A DNA stretch of 46,636 bases from CANRIN01 sp964493515 (lineage in GTDB: Bacteria; Bacillota; Clostridia; Oscillospirales; JAAYOS01): NCBI GenBank assembly GCA_964493515.1, contig CAZBNJ010000011.1, forward strand, positions 1 through 46,636, given 5' to 3'. Of the stretch, positions 16,373-24,739 are shown piece by piece (the first letter of the stretch is position 1; the number at the start of each line of letters is the position of its first letter). A model generated the notes under the pieces. It saw only the letters and a list, made by a program, of their open reading frames with translations. It had not been told where the DNA came from and did no database searches. The position numbers and the translations under genes were made by a program.

Positions 16373-17704
16373 GTGTTTACTACCATGCGGAACGCCTGGA
16401 AGGTGGCTGACCTTCGCAAGAAGATACTGTTCACCTTCTTTATCCTGCTCATCTACCGTCTGGGTTCGGCGATACCGGTGCCGAACATCCACACCGACGT
16501 GCTGAACTCGACGTTCTCGCGCTATGAGAACACGCTGTTCGGCATGATGAACATGATGAGCGGCGGCGCCTTCTCTCTCGCGACACTGTTTGCGCTCGGC
16601 ATTCAGCCGTACATCAACAGCTCGATAATCATGCAGCTGCTGACCATCGCCATTCCGGCGCTGGAGCGTATGCAGAAGGACGAGGGCGAGGAAGGCCGCA
16701 AGAAGATCGCTTCGATGACCCGCTATGTCACCGTCGCGCTCGGACTGCTTCTGGGCTTCGCCTACTATATGATGATCCGCAACGCCGGAGCGCTCGCTGA
16801 CGAGGGCGTCTGGACCGCGATAGTCATCATCCTCAGCTTCACCGCGGGCTCCGCGTTCGTGATGTGGCTGGGCGAGCAGATAACCGAGTTCGGCATCGGC
16901 AACGGAATCTCGATAATCCTGTTCGCGTCGATAGTCTCCCGCCTGCCCTCCGCGATAAGCTCGTTCGTTTCGGGCATATCCAACTGGGCAAACGGCGTTG
17001 AGGTCACTGCCGAGCTCAAAAAGCAGGGCGTGCAGGCATTCGGCCCGTGGTGGATAGCGATCATCCTCATCGGAATGGTGCTGATGATAGCCTTCGTCGT
17101 GTTCATGACCAAGGCGGAGCGCCGCATCCCGGTGCAGTATTCCAAGCGCGTTGTCGGACGCAAGATGTACGGCGGACAGTCGTCGCACATTCCGATAAAG
17201 GTCAATATGTCCGGCGTCATGCCGATAATCTTCGCACAGTCGATAGCCTCCTTCCCGGCAACGATAGCGGCTTTCTTCCCCACGCCGGCGGAGGGTACTT
17301 TCTGGGCAAACTTCCTGAACGGCATCTCGAACGAGTCGATCGCCTACGCGATAATCCTGCTGGTGCTCATCGTTGCGTTCAGCTATTTCTACGCGGCGAT
17401 ACAGTTCAGCCCCATCGAGATAGCCAACAACCTCCGCAAGAACGGCGGATTCATCCCGGGCTTCCGCGCGGGCAAGCCGACCGCCGACTTCATCGCGAAG
17501 GTGCTCAACAAGATAACCCTGTTTGGCGCGTTCTTCCTCGGCGTCATCGCAATACTGCCGATCATCGTCAACAAGTTCGTTTCGATAAACGGACTTCAGC
17601 TCGGCGGCACGTCGCTTCTGATAGTTGTCGGCGTTGCGCTTGAGACGGTGCAGCAGATGGAGTCGCAGATGATGATGCGTCACTACAAGGGCTTCCTCGA
17701 GTAA
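16373..17704 (+). CDS. secY: Preprotein translocase subunit SecY
   Basis: SecY is the central pore of the Sec translocon for secreted and membrane proteins. The 443-residue sequence opens MFTTMRNAWKVADLRKKILF and shows ten likely membrane helices. Conserved blocks include YRLGSAIPVP, FALGIQPYINSSIIMQLL (plug and gate region), GNGISIILFASIV and the cytoplasmic loop ERRIPVQYSKRV. GTG 16373 abuts the rplO stop and follows GAGGTGG at seven bases; ATG 16385 is possible but less well placed. It follows rplO and precedes adk, the common Gram-positive order. Confidence 0.97.
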   Translation: MFTTMRNAWKVADLRKKILFTFFILLIYRLGSAIPVPNIHTDVLNSTFSRYENTLFGMMNMMSGGAFSLATLFALGIQPYINSSIIMQLLTIAIPALERMQKDEGEEGRKKIASMTRYVTVALGLLLGFAYYMMIRNAGALADEGVWTAIVIILSFTAGSAFVMWLGEQITEFGIGNGISIILFASIVSRLPSAISSFVSGISNWANGVEVTAELKKQGVQAFGPWWIAIILIGMVLMIAFVVFMTKAERRIPVQYSKRVVGRKMYGGQSSHIPIKVNMSGVMPIIFAQSIASFPATIAAFFPTPAEGTFWANFLNGISNESIAYAIILLVLIVAFSYFYAAIQFSPIEIANNLRKNGGFIPGFRAGKPTADFIAKVLNKITLFGAFFLGVIAILPIIVNKFVSINGLQLGGTSLLIVVGVALETVQQMESQMMMRHYKGFLE

Positions 17705-17715
17705 GGAGCGGTTTA

Positions 17716-18351
17716 ATGAAAATCGTACTTCTCGGAGCGCCCGGCGCGGGCAAGGGCACGCAGGCGGTGCGGATAACCGAAGAGTTCGGTATCCCCGCCA
17801 TCTCCACCGGCGATATGCTGCGTGAGCACCTGCGTGAAAGCACCGAGCTCGGGCGAAAAGCTAAGGCGTTCATGGACGAGGGCAACCTCGTCCCGGACGA
17901 TATAATCCTCGAGATGGTAGGCGAGCGGCTGAAGCAGCCGGACTGTGCGAACGGATTCCTGTTTGACGGATTCCCGCGCACGATCCCGCAGGCGGAGGCT
18001 CTCGAAAAGGTTGCGGCACTCGACTGTGCGCTGCTTATCGATACACCCGATGAGTTTATCGAAGAGCGCATGACCGGACGCCGCGTCTGTCCCAAGTGCG
18101 GGCGGTCCTACCACGTCAAAAACATCCCGCCGAAGGTCGCCGGAATATGCGACGGCTGCGGCGCAGAGCTTGTGCAGCGCGACGACGACAGCCCCGAAAC
18201 CGTCAGGGCACGCCTTCGCGTATACCATGACCAGACGGAGCCTTTGGTAGACTTCTACAAAGGGCGCGGCATCCTGAAGGTCGTGGACGGAACGCTCGAG
18301 CTGGATGTGGCGGCGGCGGAGATATCCGCTGTGCTGAGGAGCGTAAAATGA
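17716..18351 (+). CDS. adk: Adenylate kinase, zinc-finger lid type
   Basis: Catalyses ATP + AMP to 2 ADP. The 211-residue protein has the P-loop GAPGAGKGTQ at residues 7-16, the AMP-binding STGDMLR, and the motif FLFDGFPRTIPQAEAL. The lid has four cysteines in two CxxC pairs (CPKC and CDGC), the zinc-binding form of Gram-positive bacteria. Start ATG 17716 follows AAGGAGCGGTTTA. The end overlaps map by four bases (ATGA). Confidence 0.97.
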   Translation: MKIVLLGAPGAGKGTQAVRITEEFGIPAISTGDMLREHLRESTELGRKAKAFMDEGNLVPDDIILEMVGERLKQPDCANGFLFDGFPRTIPQAEALEKVAALDCALLIDTPDEFIEERMTGRRVCPKCGRSYHVKNIPPKVAGICDGCGAELVQRDDDSPETVRARLRVYHDQTEPLVDFYKGRGILKVVDGTLELDVAAAEISAVLRSVK

Positions 18352-19118
18352 TCACAATAAAGAACGATCACGAGATTGCGCTTATGCGTGAGGCGGGGCG
18401 TATTTCCAAAAACGCCCTCATCGCGGGAGGACACGCGATACGCGCCGGCGCGACGACCGCAGAGGTCAATGCCGTTGTGGAGCGATACATCACTTCGCAC
18501 GGCGCGACCCCTTCCTTCAAAGGCTACCAAGGCTTTCCGGCTGCGGCATGCATCTCGGTAAACGACGAGGTCATCCACGGGATACCCGGTCCGCGAAAGA
18601 TCGAGCCGGGCGACGTGGTCTCGCTCGACGTGGGGGCGTTCTACAAGGGCTTCCACGGCGACAACGCCGCGACCTTCCTGGTCGAGGGCGGACGCGAGAA
18701 GGACGCGGAGGCGAACAAACGCCTCATCGCAGTCACCCGTCAGTCCTTCTACGAGGGACTGAAGTTCTGCCGAGTGGGCTATCGCATATCGGATATTTCA
18801 CACGCGGTGCAGGAATACGTTGAGAAGAACGGCTTCTCGGTCGTGCGACCGTTTGTCGGACACGGCATCGGACACGACATGCACGAGGATCCGGAAGTCC
18901 CGAACTTCGGCAGGCCAGGTCACGGACCGAGGCTCGAGCCGGGAATGACCATCTGCGTAGAGCCGATGGTGAACATGGGAACGCACCACATCCGACAGCT
19001 AAGCGACGGATGGACGGTGATAACCGAAGACGGACTTCCCGCAGCGCACTATGAAAACACGATACTCATCACCGAAGGAGAGCCGGAATTACTCACGGTA
19101 GGTGACGAAGAGCTATGA
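18348..19118 (+). CDS. map: Methionine aminopeptidase, type I
   Basis: Removes the initiator methionine from nascent proteins. The 256-residue protein carries the five metal ligands in order: Asp in SLDVGAFYKG, Asp in HGDNAATF, His in GHGIGHDMHEDP, Glu in CVEPMVNMG and Glu in HYENTILIT. The conserved substrate histidine is in DEVIHGIPG. There is no N-terminal zinc finger or SH3 extension, so it is type Ia. It overlaps adk and the next gene by ATGA junctions, a chain of coupled starts. Confidence 0.96.
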   Translation: MITIKNDHEIALMREAGRISKNALIAGGHAIRAGATTAEVNAVVERYITSHGATPSFKGYQGFPAAACISVNDEVIHGIPGPRKIEPGDVVSLDVGAFYKGFHGDNAATFLVEGGREKDAEANKRLIAVTRQSFYEGLKFCRVGYRISDISHAVQEYVEKNGFSVVRPFVGHGIGHDMHEDPEVPNFGRPGHGPRLEPGMTICVEPMVNMGTHHIRQLSDGWTVITEDGLPAAHYENTILITEGEPELLTVGDEEL

Positions 19119-19384
19119 AACCTGAAGTAGGCGACTTAGTGGTATCCCTCGCGGGCAGGGACGAAGGACGAATGTTTTTCGTGCTCGCGCTCGAGGACGG
19201 ATACGCGCTGATAGCGGACGGACGCATGAGACGTGCGGACGCCCCCAAGCGTAAGAAGCTCAAACACCTTAGCATCGCCGCACATCCCGACTGCAAGGTC
19301 GCGGAGAAGCTCCGGGCGGGCGAGAAAGTCCACTCGAGCGAGCTCCGAAAGGGACTTGCGGAGATAGCCGGTCAAGAGGAATAG
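19115..19384 (+). CDS. KOW-domain RNA-binding protein (L14e-like)
   Basis: An 89-residue protein with a KOW-type beta-barrel start, EVGDLVVSLAGRDEGRMFFV, followed by DGYALIADGRMRRADAPKRKKLKHL. Proteins of this kind, resembling archaeal and eukaryotic L14e, are common between map and infA in Clostridia and are usually annotated only as KOW RNA-binding proteins. The start overlaps the map stop (ATGA), so it is translated with map; infA follows 14 bases later. A role at the ribosome is inferred from fold and position. Confidence 0.78.
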   Translation: MKPEVGDLVVSLAGRDEGRMFFVLALEDGYALIADGRMRRADAPKRKKLKHLSIAAHPDCKVAEKLRAGEKVHSSELRKGLAEIAGQEE

Positions 19385-19398
19385 GAGGAGGGTCGTTC

Positions 19399-19617
19399 TT
19401 GGCAAAAGAGGATATGATCGAACTGGAGGGCACCGTCGTGGAGGCGCTGCCCAACGCCACTTTCAAAGTAGACATCGGTAACGGACATCAGATACTCGCC
19501 CACATCTCGGGAAAGCTGCGGATGAATTTCATACGCATACTGCCCGGAGACAAGGTCACAGTTCAAATGTCGCCCTACGACCTCACCAAGGGTCGAATCA
19601 CTTGGAGGTCGAAATAA
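19399..19617 (+). CDS. infA: Translation initiation factor IF-1
   Basis: A 72-residue S1/OB-fold protein: AKEDMIELEGTVVEALPNAT, FKVDIGNGHQILAHISGKLR, and RILPGDKVTVQMSPYDL, ending GRITWRSK. IF-1 binds the 30S A site during initiation. It uses a rare TTG start (19399) directly after a strong AGGAGGAGGG site. The order infA-rpmJ-rpsM-rpsK-rpsD-rpoA-rplQ is the classical alpha cluster. Confidence 0.96.
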   Translation: MAKEDMIELEGTVVEALPNATFKVDIGNGHQILAHISGKLRMNFIRILPGDKVTVQMSPYDLTKGRITWRSK

Positions 19618-19632
19618 CAGGAGGTTTTTACC

Positions 19633-19746
19633 ATGAAAGTAAGACCGTCGGTAAAGCCCATGTGCGAAAAGTGCAAGATCATTCGCCGCAAGGGCAAGGT
19701 AATGGTTATCTGCGAGAATCCCAAGCACAAGCAGAGACAAGGTTAA
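19633..19746 (+). CDS. rpmJ: 50S ribosomal protein L36
   Basis: A 37-residue protein, MKVRPSVKPMCEKCKIIRRK, with the zinc ligands CEKC, a later Cys in VICEN and His in PKHKQRQG. This is the zinc (C+) form of L36. Start ATG 19633 follows GGAGGTTTTTACC, and rpsM starts 17 bases after the stop. Its place between infA and rpsM is conserved. Confidence 0.96.
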   Translation: MKVRPSVKPMCEKCKIIRRKGKVMVICENPKHKQRQG

Positions 19747-19763
19747 TGGAGGTGCAGAGTTAA

Positions 19764-20132
19764 ATGGCACGTATAGCAGGCGTAGACCTTCCGCGCGACA
19801 AGCGCATTGAGATCGGCCTTACCTACATCTACGGTATCGGACCGAAGCTCGCAAAGGACGCTCTGGCGGCTACCGGAATCAATCCGGACACCCGCGTAAA
19901 GGACCTCACCGAAGAAGAGGCTTCGCAGCTTCGTGAGTTCATCGAGCACAACTATCACGTCGAAGGCGACCTTCGCCGCGATGTTGCGATGAACATCAAG
20001 CGCCTCACCGAGATCGGATGCTATCGCGGTCTGCGTCATCGCCGCGGTCTGCCGGTCCGCGGTCAGCGTACCAAGACCAACGCCCGCACCCGCAAGGGTC
20101 CGAAGCGCACGGTCGCCGGTAAGAAGAAGTAA
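19764..20132 (+). CDS. rpsM: 30S ribosomal protein S13
   Basis: A 122-residue protein, MARIAGVDLPRDKRIEIGLT, with the H2TH motif YIYGIGPKLAKDAL and the S13 signature RGLRHRRGLPVRGQRTKTNA ahead of a basic tail. S13 bridges the subunits through the 30S head. Start follows GGAGGTGCAGAGTTAA; rpsK follows 12 bases after the stop. Confidence 0.97.
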   Translation: MARIAGVDLPRDKRIEIGLTYIYGIGPKLAKDALAATGINPDTRVKDLTEEEASQLREFIEHNYHVEGDLRRDVAMNIKRLTEIGCYRGLRHRRGLPVRGQRTKTNARTRKGPKRTVAGKKK

Positions 20133-20144
20133 GGAGGGATAAGC

Positions 20145-20546
20145 ATGGCCGGAGCACGCAAGGGAAGAACAGTTATCAAGCGCCGTCGCGAGCGCAAGAA
20201 TATTGAAAAGGGCGCGGTGCATATCCGCTCCTCTTTCAACAACACCATGGTCACGATAACCGACCTCGAGGGAAACACTCTCTCGTGGGCAAGCGCCGGA
20301 GGACTCGGCTTCCGCGGAAACCGCAAGTCCACCCCGTTTGCCGCTCAGTCCGCCGCCGAGACCGCCGCAAAGGCAGCCATGGAGCACGGACTGAAGACAG
20401 TTGAGGTCTACGTCAAGGGACCGGGCGCCGGTCGCGAGGCAGCTATCCGCGCACTGCAGTCGGCAGGACTTGAGGTGAACATGATAAAGGATGTCACCCC
20501 GATCCCGCACAACGGCTGCCGTCCGCCGAAGCGCCGCCGCGTCTGA
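20145..20546 (+). CDS. rpsK: 30S ribosomal protein S11
   Basis: A 133-residue protein with the S11 blocks HIRSSFNNTMVTITDLEGNT and VKGPGAGREAAIRALQSAGL, ending DVTPIPHNGCRPPKRRRV. S11 lies in the platform of the 30S subunit near the E site. Start follows AAGGAGGGATAAGC. Normal length, conserved position. Confidence 0.97.
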   Translation: MAGARKGRTVIKRRRERKNIEKGAVHIRSSFNNTMVTITDLEGNTLSWASAGGLGFRGNRKSTPFAAQSAAETAAKAAMEHGLKTVEVYVKGPGAGREAAIRALQSAGLEVNMIKDVTPIPHNGCRPPKRRRV

Positions 20547-20566
20547 TATAGGAGGTATATAGGATT

Positions 20567-21169
20567 ATGGCTAAGAATATGCAGCCTGTCGCCAAGCGGT
20601 GCAAGGCGCTCGGCATATCGCCCACAACGATGGGCTATTCGAAGAAGACCACCAAGCGCGAGCCGAAGGGTCAGGTTCGCCGCAAGCAGAGCGAGTACGC
20701 GATGCAGATGGCGGAGAAGCAGAAGGTCAAGTTCGTGTACGGCATTCTCGAGAAGCAGTTCCGCTCCTACTACGAGAAGGCAGCCCGTGCCAAGGGCAAC
20801 ACCGGAGAGCTTCTTCTGACGATGATCGAGCGTCGCCTCGACAACGTCATCTATCGCCTCGGATTCGCGCTCACCCGCCGCGAGGCCCGTCAGGCGGTCA
20901 CCCACGGTCATTTCACCGTCAACGGCCGCCGCGTGAACATCCCGTCGTATCTCGTAAAGGTCGGAGATGTCATAGAGGTTTGCGAGGGCAGCCGCCAGTC
21001 GCCGAAGTTCAAGCGCTTTGTTGGCGAGGACGCTATCCTTGTTACGACCCCCCAGTGGCTGGATAGGAATCAGGACTCGCTGCGCGGCACCGTTATCAAC
21101 CTGCCGGCGCGTGAGGACATCGACCTCCCGATCGAAGAGCACTTCATCGTCGAGTTGTACTCCAAGTAA
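20567..21169 (+). CDS. rpsD: 30S ribosomal protein S4
   Basis: A 200-residue protein with the S4 N-terminal region (KRCKALGISPTTMGYSKKTT) and the S4 RNA-binding fold MIERRLDNVIYRLGFALTRR, ARQAVTHGHFTVNGRRVNIP. It lacks the N-terminal CxxC zinc pairs found in some S4 forms. S4 starts 30S assembly and, in Bacillus and E. coli, controls its own synthesis. ATG follows AGGAGGTATATAGGATT. A 71-base gap separates it from rpoA. Confidence 0.97.
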   Translation: MAKNMQPVAKRCKALGISPTTMGYSKKTTKREPKGQVRRKQSEYAMQMAEKQKVKFVYGILEKQFRSYYEKAARAKGNTGELLLTMIERRLDNVIYRLGFALTRREARQAVTHGHFTVNGRRVNIPSYLVKVGDVIEVCEGSRQSPKFKRFVGEDAILVTTPQWLDRNQDSLRGTVINLPAREDIDLPIEEHFIVELYSK

Positions 21170-21240
21170 TAGCGCTTGGCCCTCGACGGAAATTGCTTCA
21201 CGGGCGGGCATTGACCCGCAGACTACAAGGAGGGTATCGA

Positions 21241-22188
21241 ATGGTAGAAATCGAAAAGCCGCGTATCGAATGTGTTTCGGACGAGCAGGATCAGTCCTAC
21301 GGAAAGTTTGTCATCGAGCCTCTCGAGCGTGGCTACGGCACGACACTCGGAAACTCGCTTCGACGTGTGTTGCTCAGCTCTCTGCCCGGAACGGCGGTCA
21401 CAAGCATCAAGATCGCCGGCGTGCAGCATGAGTTTTCCACCATACCTGGTGTGAAGGAGGACGTGACCGAGATCGTCCTCAACATCAAGAGCATAATCGC
21501 TCGGCTTCACGCGCCCGAGGCGAAGAAGGTCTACATCGAGGCAACCGGTCCGTGCGAGATAACCGCCGGTTCGATAAAGACCGACGGCGAAGTGGATATC
21601 CTCAATCCGGATTGCCACATCGCCACGCTGGGCGAGGATGCCACGCTGTCGCTTGAGATGACGCTGGGTCAGGGACGCGGATACGTTCCGTCCGAGCAGA
21701 ACAAGGGCGCACAGACGATAATCGGAGACATTCCGATGGACAGCTTCTATTCGCCGGTCAAGAAGGTGAACTACACGGTCGAGAATACCCGCGTTGGCGG
21801 CATGACCGACTATGACAAGCTCACCCTCGAGGTATGGACGAACGGAACGATATGCCCGCGCGACGCCGTGTCGCTGGGCGCTAAGATAATCTGCGACCTG
21901 CTGAGCCTCTTTACCGACCTCAGCGAGTCTATCGGTTCGGCTTCCACCGTTGTGGAAAAGACCGAGGCGCACAAGGACAAGGTGCTTGAAATGACCATCG
22001 AAGAGCTGGATCTCTCGGTGCGTTCGTTCAACTGCCTCAAGCGCGCAGGGATAAACACCGTGCAGGACCTTATAAGCCGCACCGAGGCGGACATGATGAA
22101 AGTCCGCAACCTCGGCCGCAAGTCGCTTGACGAGGTCATCCAGAAGCTTGAGAACATGGGTCTCTCGCTCGCGCACGAAGACAACTGA
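21241..22188 (+). CDS. rpoA: DNA-directed RNA polymerase alpha subunit
   Basis: A 315-residue protein. The N-terminal assembly domain shows EPLERGYGTTLGNSLRRVLL and the dimer core. The C-terminal domain (about 250-315) shows LDLSVRSFNCLKRAGINTVQ and MKVRNLGRKSLDEVIQKL, which bind UP elements and activators. ATG 21241 follows AAGGAGGGTATCGA; an in-frame extension to 21193 lacks a ribosome site. The 71-base gap before it holds a small hairpin, GCGGG-CATTGA-CCCGC (21204-21219), with no T run. Confidence 0.97.
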   Translation: MVEIEKPRIECVSDEQDQSYGKFVIEPLERGYGTTLGNSLRRVLLSSLPGTAVTSIKIAGVQHEFSTIPGVKEDVTEIVLNIKSIIARLHAPEAKKVYIEATGPCEITAGSIKTDGEVDILNPDCHIATLGEDATLSLEMTLGQGRGYVPSEQNKGAQTIIGDIPMDSFYSPVKKVNYTVENTRVGGMTDYDKLTLEVWTNGTICPRDAVSLGAKIICDLLSLFTDLSESIGSASTVVEKTEAHKDKVLEMTIEELDLSVRSFNCLKRAGINTVQDLISRTEADMMKVRNLGRKSLDEVIQKLENMGLSLAHEDN

Positions 22189-22210
22189 CTCTGACTGGAG
22201 GTTTTAGAGT

Positions 22211-22603
22211 ATGGCAAGAAAGCTCGGGCGTCCTACCGCCCACCGTCGCGCCGATCTGCGCGGAATGGTCACGAGCCTCCTCGAGCATGGCCGCATCCAG
22301 ACGACCTTTGCTCGTGCCAAGGAGGTCGCTCCGCTCTGCGAGCGCATGATAACCGTCGGCAAGCAGAACACGCTGGCGTCGCGCCGCCGCGCACTCAGCT
22401 TCATCACTAAGGAGGACGTTGTCACCAAGCTGTTTGGCGAGATAGCGCCTTCGTTCGCCGATCGCAACGGCGGATACACCCGCGTGCTGCGCATCGGACC
22501 GCGTCGCGGCGACAATGCCGAGATGGCGATAGTCGAACTCGTCAGCTATGAGCTGCCGAAGGCGGAGACGACCAATCGTCGTAGTGCCGCAGCGGCTGAG
22601 TAA
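22211..22603 (+). CDS. rplQ: 50S ribosomal protein L17
   Basis: A 130-residue protein, ARKLGRPTAHRRADLRGMVT, with the L17 core SLLEHGRIQTTFARAKEVAP and the conserved GGYTRVLRIGPRRGDNAEMA. L17 surrounds the base of the tunnel exit. It is the last gene of the superoperon; a strong terminator follows 15 bases after its stop. Start follows GGAGGTTTTAGAGT. Confidence 0.97.
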   Translation: MARKLGRPTAHRRADLRGMVTSLLEHGRIQTTFARAKEVAPLCERMITVGKQNTLASRRRALSFITKEDVVTKLFGEIAPSFADRNGGYTRVLRIGPRRGDNAEMAIVELVSYELPKAETTNRRSAAAAE

Positions 22604-22617
22604 TTTTCAGGCGATTG

Positions 22618-22650
22618 AGAGAACCCGAGAATAGACGCTCGGGTTCTTTT
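22618..22650 (+). terminator. Rho-independent terminator ending the ribosomal superoperon
   Basis: AGAACCCGAG (22620-22629), an eight-base loop, CTCGGGTTCT (22638-22647) and a T run give a ten-pair perfect stem. It closes transcription after rplQ. Confidence 0.9.
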
Positions 22651-22674
22651 GCTACACAAAATGAGGGGATAACG

Positions 22675-22806
22675 ATGGATAATACACCAAACGGCACGCC
22701 CGCGAAAACTCCGATATGGAAGCGGGTGCTCGCGCTTGTCGGAGTGGCGGCGGTGCTCGGATTTGTTGTGTGGCTGGTCATAAGTATGCTCGCGGTGGGA
22801 GGATAA
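22675..22806 (+). CDS. small single-pass membrane protein, unknown
   Basis: A 43-residue protein starting at ATG 22675 after GAGGGGATAACG. A hydrophilic N-terminus (MDNTPNGTPAKTP) precedes one membrane helix (VLALVGVAAVLGFVVWLVIS). It ends one base before the GH31-like gene, so the two are probably co-translated. It sits directly after the rplQ terminator and no promoter is seen in between. I do not recognise a family. Confidence 0.6.
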   Translation: MDNTPNGTPAKTPIWKRVLALVGVAAVLGFVVWLVISMLAVGG

Positions 22807-22807
22807 G

Positions 22808-24697
22808 ATGCTTAAATTTGAATCGGACGCGCGGTCGCTGCGCATATCGCTCGACGGCAAGCTGCTGATATCGCACAGCGGCACGCTGCCGCTGTTCGCG
22901 ACAAGCGACGCCGCGCCGGAGATAAAGCTCTCCGACGGCTCGTGGTCGATAGCGGGAAGGTCGCTGCCCGAAAAGCCGCTTACGCGATTTTCTGCGGACG
23001 AGGCGCACGGGCTTTTGCGCTTTGGTTCGCCGCGACGCTGGATAAGCCTTGCGGTGGAGGAGCGCGAGGGAGCGGTGGCGCTGAAGCTGGACGGCTCGAG
23101 CCGTCGCTTTGAGCGCATCACGCTCATGCTGCCCGCCGCACCGGACGCTGCGGTCTACGGCGGCGGGATAAGCGGCGACCTTCGCGGACGCAAGATAACG
23201 CTGTGGGAGAGCGAGCGCAGCTCAGCCGCAACAGCCGCTATCCGCGAGGCGATGGGCCGCGCAGACGACCTGTCCTGCGCGCCGCTCGGATTTTTCTATG
23301 ACGACGGGGGAAACTTCGTCGCGTTCCGGCATCCCGGCGGTATCGTCGCGGACTTTACGCACCGCGCGCGCCGTCGCTTTGAGCTGTGGGGAATGCCGGA
23401 CGAGATAGTCATCGGCCGCGCCGAATCGAGGGAGGACGCGCTCCTTGGCGCGGCATACATCGGTGCAAATCGCAGAACGCCGCCCCGCTGGGCGCTCGAG
23501 GGAGTGAGCATCGGCACGGAGGGCGGCGAGGAGGAGCTGCTACGTCGGGTGGACAGCGTCGCCCGCGCGGGACTTCGCCCCACGGCGGTGTACATCCGCG
23601 ACTGGAGCGGCAGCGCACAGAACGGCGAGCCGTTCCGCGACTACGCGCCGTCGTCCACGCTCTATCCGCACCTCGGCGAGCTTATCGCGCGACTGCGCTC
23701 ACGCGGAATACGCGCCATCGCGCGGGTCACGCCGCAGCTTGACCCAAGCTCGACCGCCTATCACGAGGCGGCGCGGCTGGGACTGCTGCTCCGCGACGGA
23801 CGCGGGTCGCCGCAGCTATGCGACATTAACGGAATGTGCGCCCAGCTCGACCTGACCAACCCGGACGCCCGCGCCTGGGCGGTCGACATCCTTGAGGAAA
23901 AGGTGCTGTCGCTCGGATTTTCGGCGCTCAGTGCCGAAGGTGCGTCGTTCGCTCCGCCGGACGCTGTGTGCGCGTCGGGAAATACGGCGCGTCTGCACAA
24001 CCGATGGGCGCGGCTCTGGCTGGACGTGTGCGTCGAGGCGGCAAAGCGTACCGGCGCGACGGTATTCGGAACTAACGCGCCCGGGTTTGCGACAATGGGC
24101 GAGGTCTTTGGTTCGCCTACGGCGTGGCAGCTCGGCGAGGGCGTAGCGTCGGCGGCGTCGGCGGTGCTGGGACAGGCTGCCGCGGGAGTCGGAGTTGTCT
24201 ACGCCGACGCGCGCGCGGGATTGCTTGCCTCTCCGCCGCAGCTGCGACCGCATCAGTTCGTGCGATTTGCCGAGCTGAGCGCGTTTCTGCCGCACTTCCG
24301 CTTCCCGACGGCGGGCATGGACACGCTCGACCCGTCGGACATCCAGCTCGTGGCGAACATGGCAAAGCTGCACGCAAAGCTCGCGCCGTACATCGCGGTG
24401 CTGGTACAGCGGTATCTCGCGGGCGGTCTGCCGCCGATACGACCGCTCTCCGTCGCGCGGAGCACGCAGTTTTTCGTCGGCGATGACCTGACGGTGGCGC
24501 CGGTCGGATCGACCGAGTCGAACACGGCGGAGGTCACGCTGCCCGAAGGCGCGTGGGTACGCCTGCTCGACGGCAGCGACTACACCGGGGGACGCCATCG
24601 CGTTGAGGCGCTGCCCGGATTCCCCGCCGCGTTCTATCGACGGGACAGCGAGCACGCGAATTTCTTCCGCTCGATAAGCCGCGACATGAAGATGTGA
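22808..24697 (+). CDS. GH31-family protein, YihQ-like, catalytic motifs apparently lost
   Basis: The 629-residue protein follows the architecture of the GH31 alpha-glucosidase/sulfoquinovosidase (YihQ) group. The N-terminal beta domain has VYGGGISGDLRGRKITLW. The barrel has RWALEGVSIGTEGGEEELLR, IRDWSG, AQLDLTNPDARAW and ARLHNRWARLWLDVCVEAA. The C-terminal domain has FFVGDDLTVAPVGS and AFYRRDSEHANFF. The key sites differ. The nucleophile motif (DFGE in YihQ) reads SAEGAS at about residue 374. The acid/base GDQ reads as SPTAWQLGEG at about 436. The HSDIGGY and RTHEGNR blocks are also replaced. It may therefore bind but not cleave sugars. The alignment is by eye from memory of the family. No signal peptide is visible. 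Confidence 0.72.
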   Translation: MLKFESDARSLRISLDGKLLISHSGTLPLFATSDAAPEIKLSDGSWSIAGRSLPEKPLTRFSADEAHGLLRFGSPRRWISLAVEEREGAVALKLDGSSRRFERITLMLPAAPDAAVYGGGISGDLRGRKITLWESERSSAATAAIREAMGRADDLSCAPLGFFYDDGGNFVAFRHPGGIVADFTHRARRRFELWGMPDEIVIGRAESREDALLGAAYIGANRRTPPRWALEGVSIGTEGGEEELLRRVDSVARAGLRPTAVYIRDWSGSAQNGEPFRDYAPSSTLYPHLGELIARLRSRGIRAIARVTPQLDPSSTAYHEAARLGLLLRDGRGSPQLCDINGMCAQLDLTNPDARAWAVDILEEKVLSLGFSALSAEGASFAPPDAVCASGNTARLHNRWARLWLDVCVEAAKRTGATVFGTNAPGFATMGEVFGSPTAWQLGEGVASAASAVLGQAAAGVGVVYADARAGLLASPPQLRPHQFVRFAELSAFLPHFRFPTAGMDTLDPSDIQLVANMAKLHAKLAPYIAVLVQRYLAGGLPPIRPLSVARSTQFFVGDDLTVAPVGSTESNTAEVTLPEGAWVRLLDGSDYTGGRHRVEALPGFPAAFYRRDSEHANFFRSISRDMKM

Positions 24698-24732
24698 AAA
24701 CAGCCGGAGGCATCAAACCTCCGGCTGTTTTT
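24698..24732. terminator. bidirectional Rho-independent terminator
   Basis: AAACAGCCGGAGG, loop CATCAAA, CCTCCGGCTGTTTTT. A perfect stem flanked by A and T runs, between the GH31-like gene and the convergent HAD gene, serving both strands. Confidence 0.92.
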
Positions 24733-24739
24733 ATGTGGA

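Noticed and set aside
15875..17683. Long minus-strand open frame opposite rplO and secY
   Set aside because: Opposes certain ribosomal and secY genes; composition is that of an antisense artefact.
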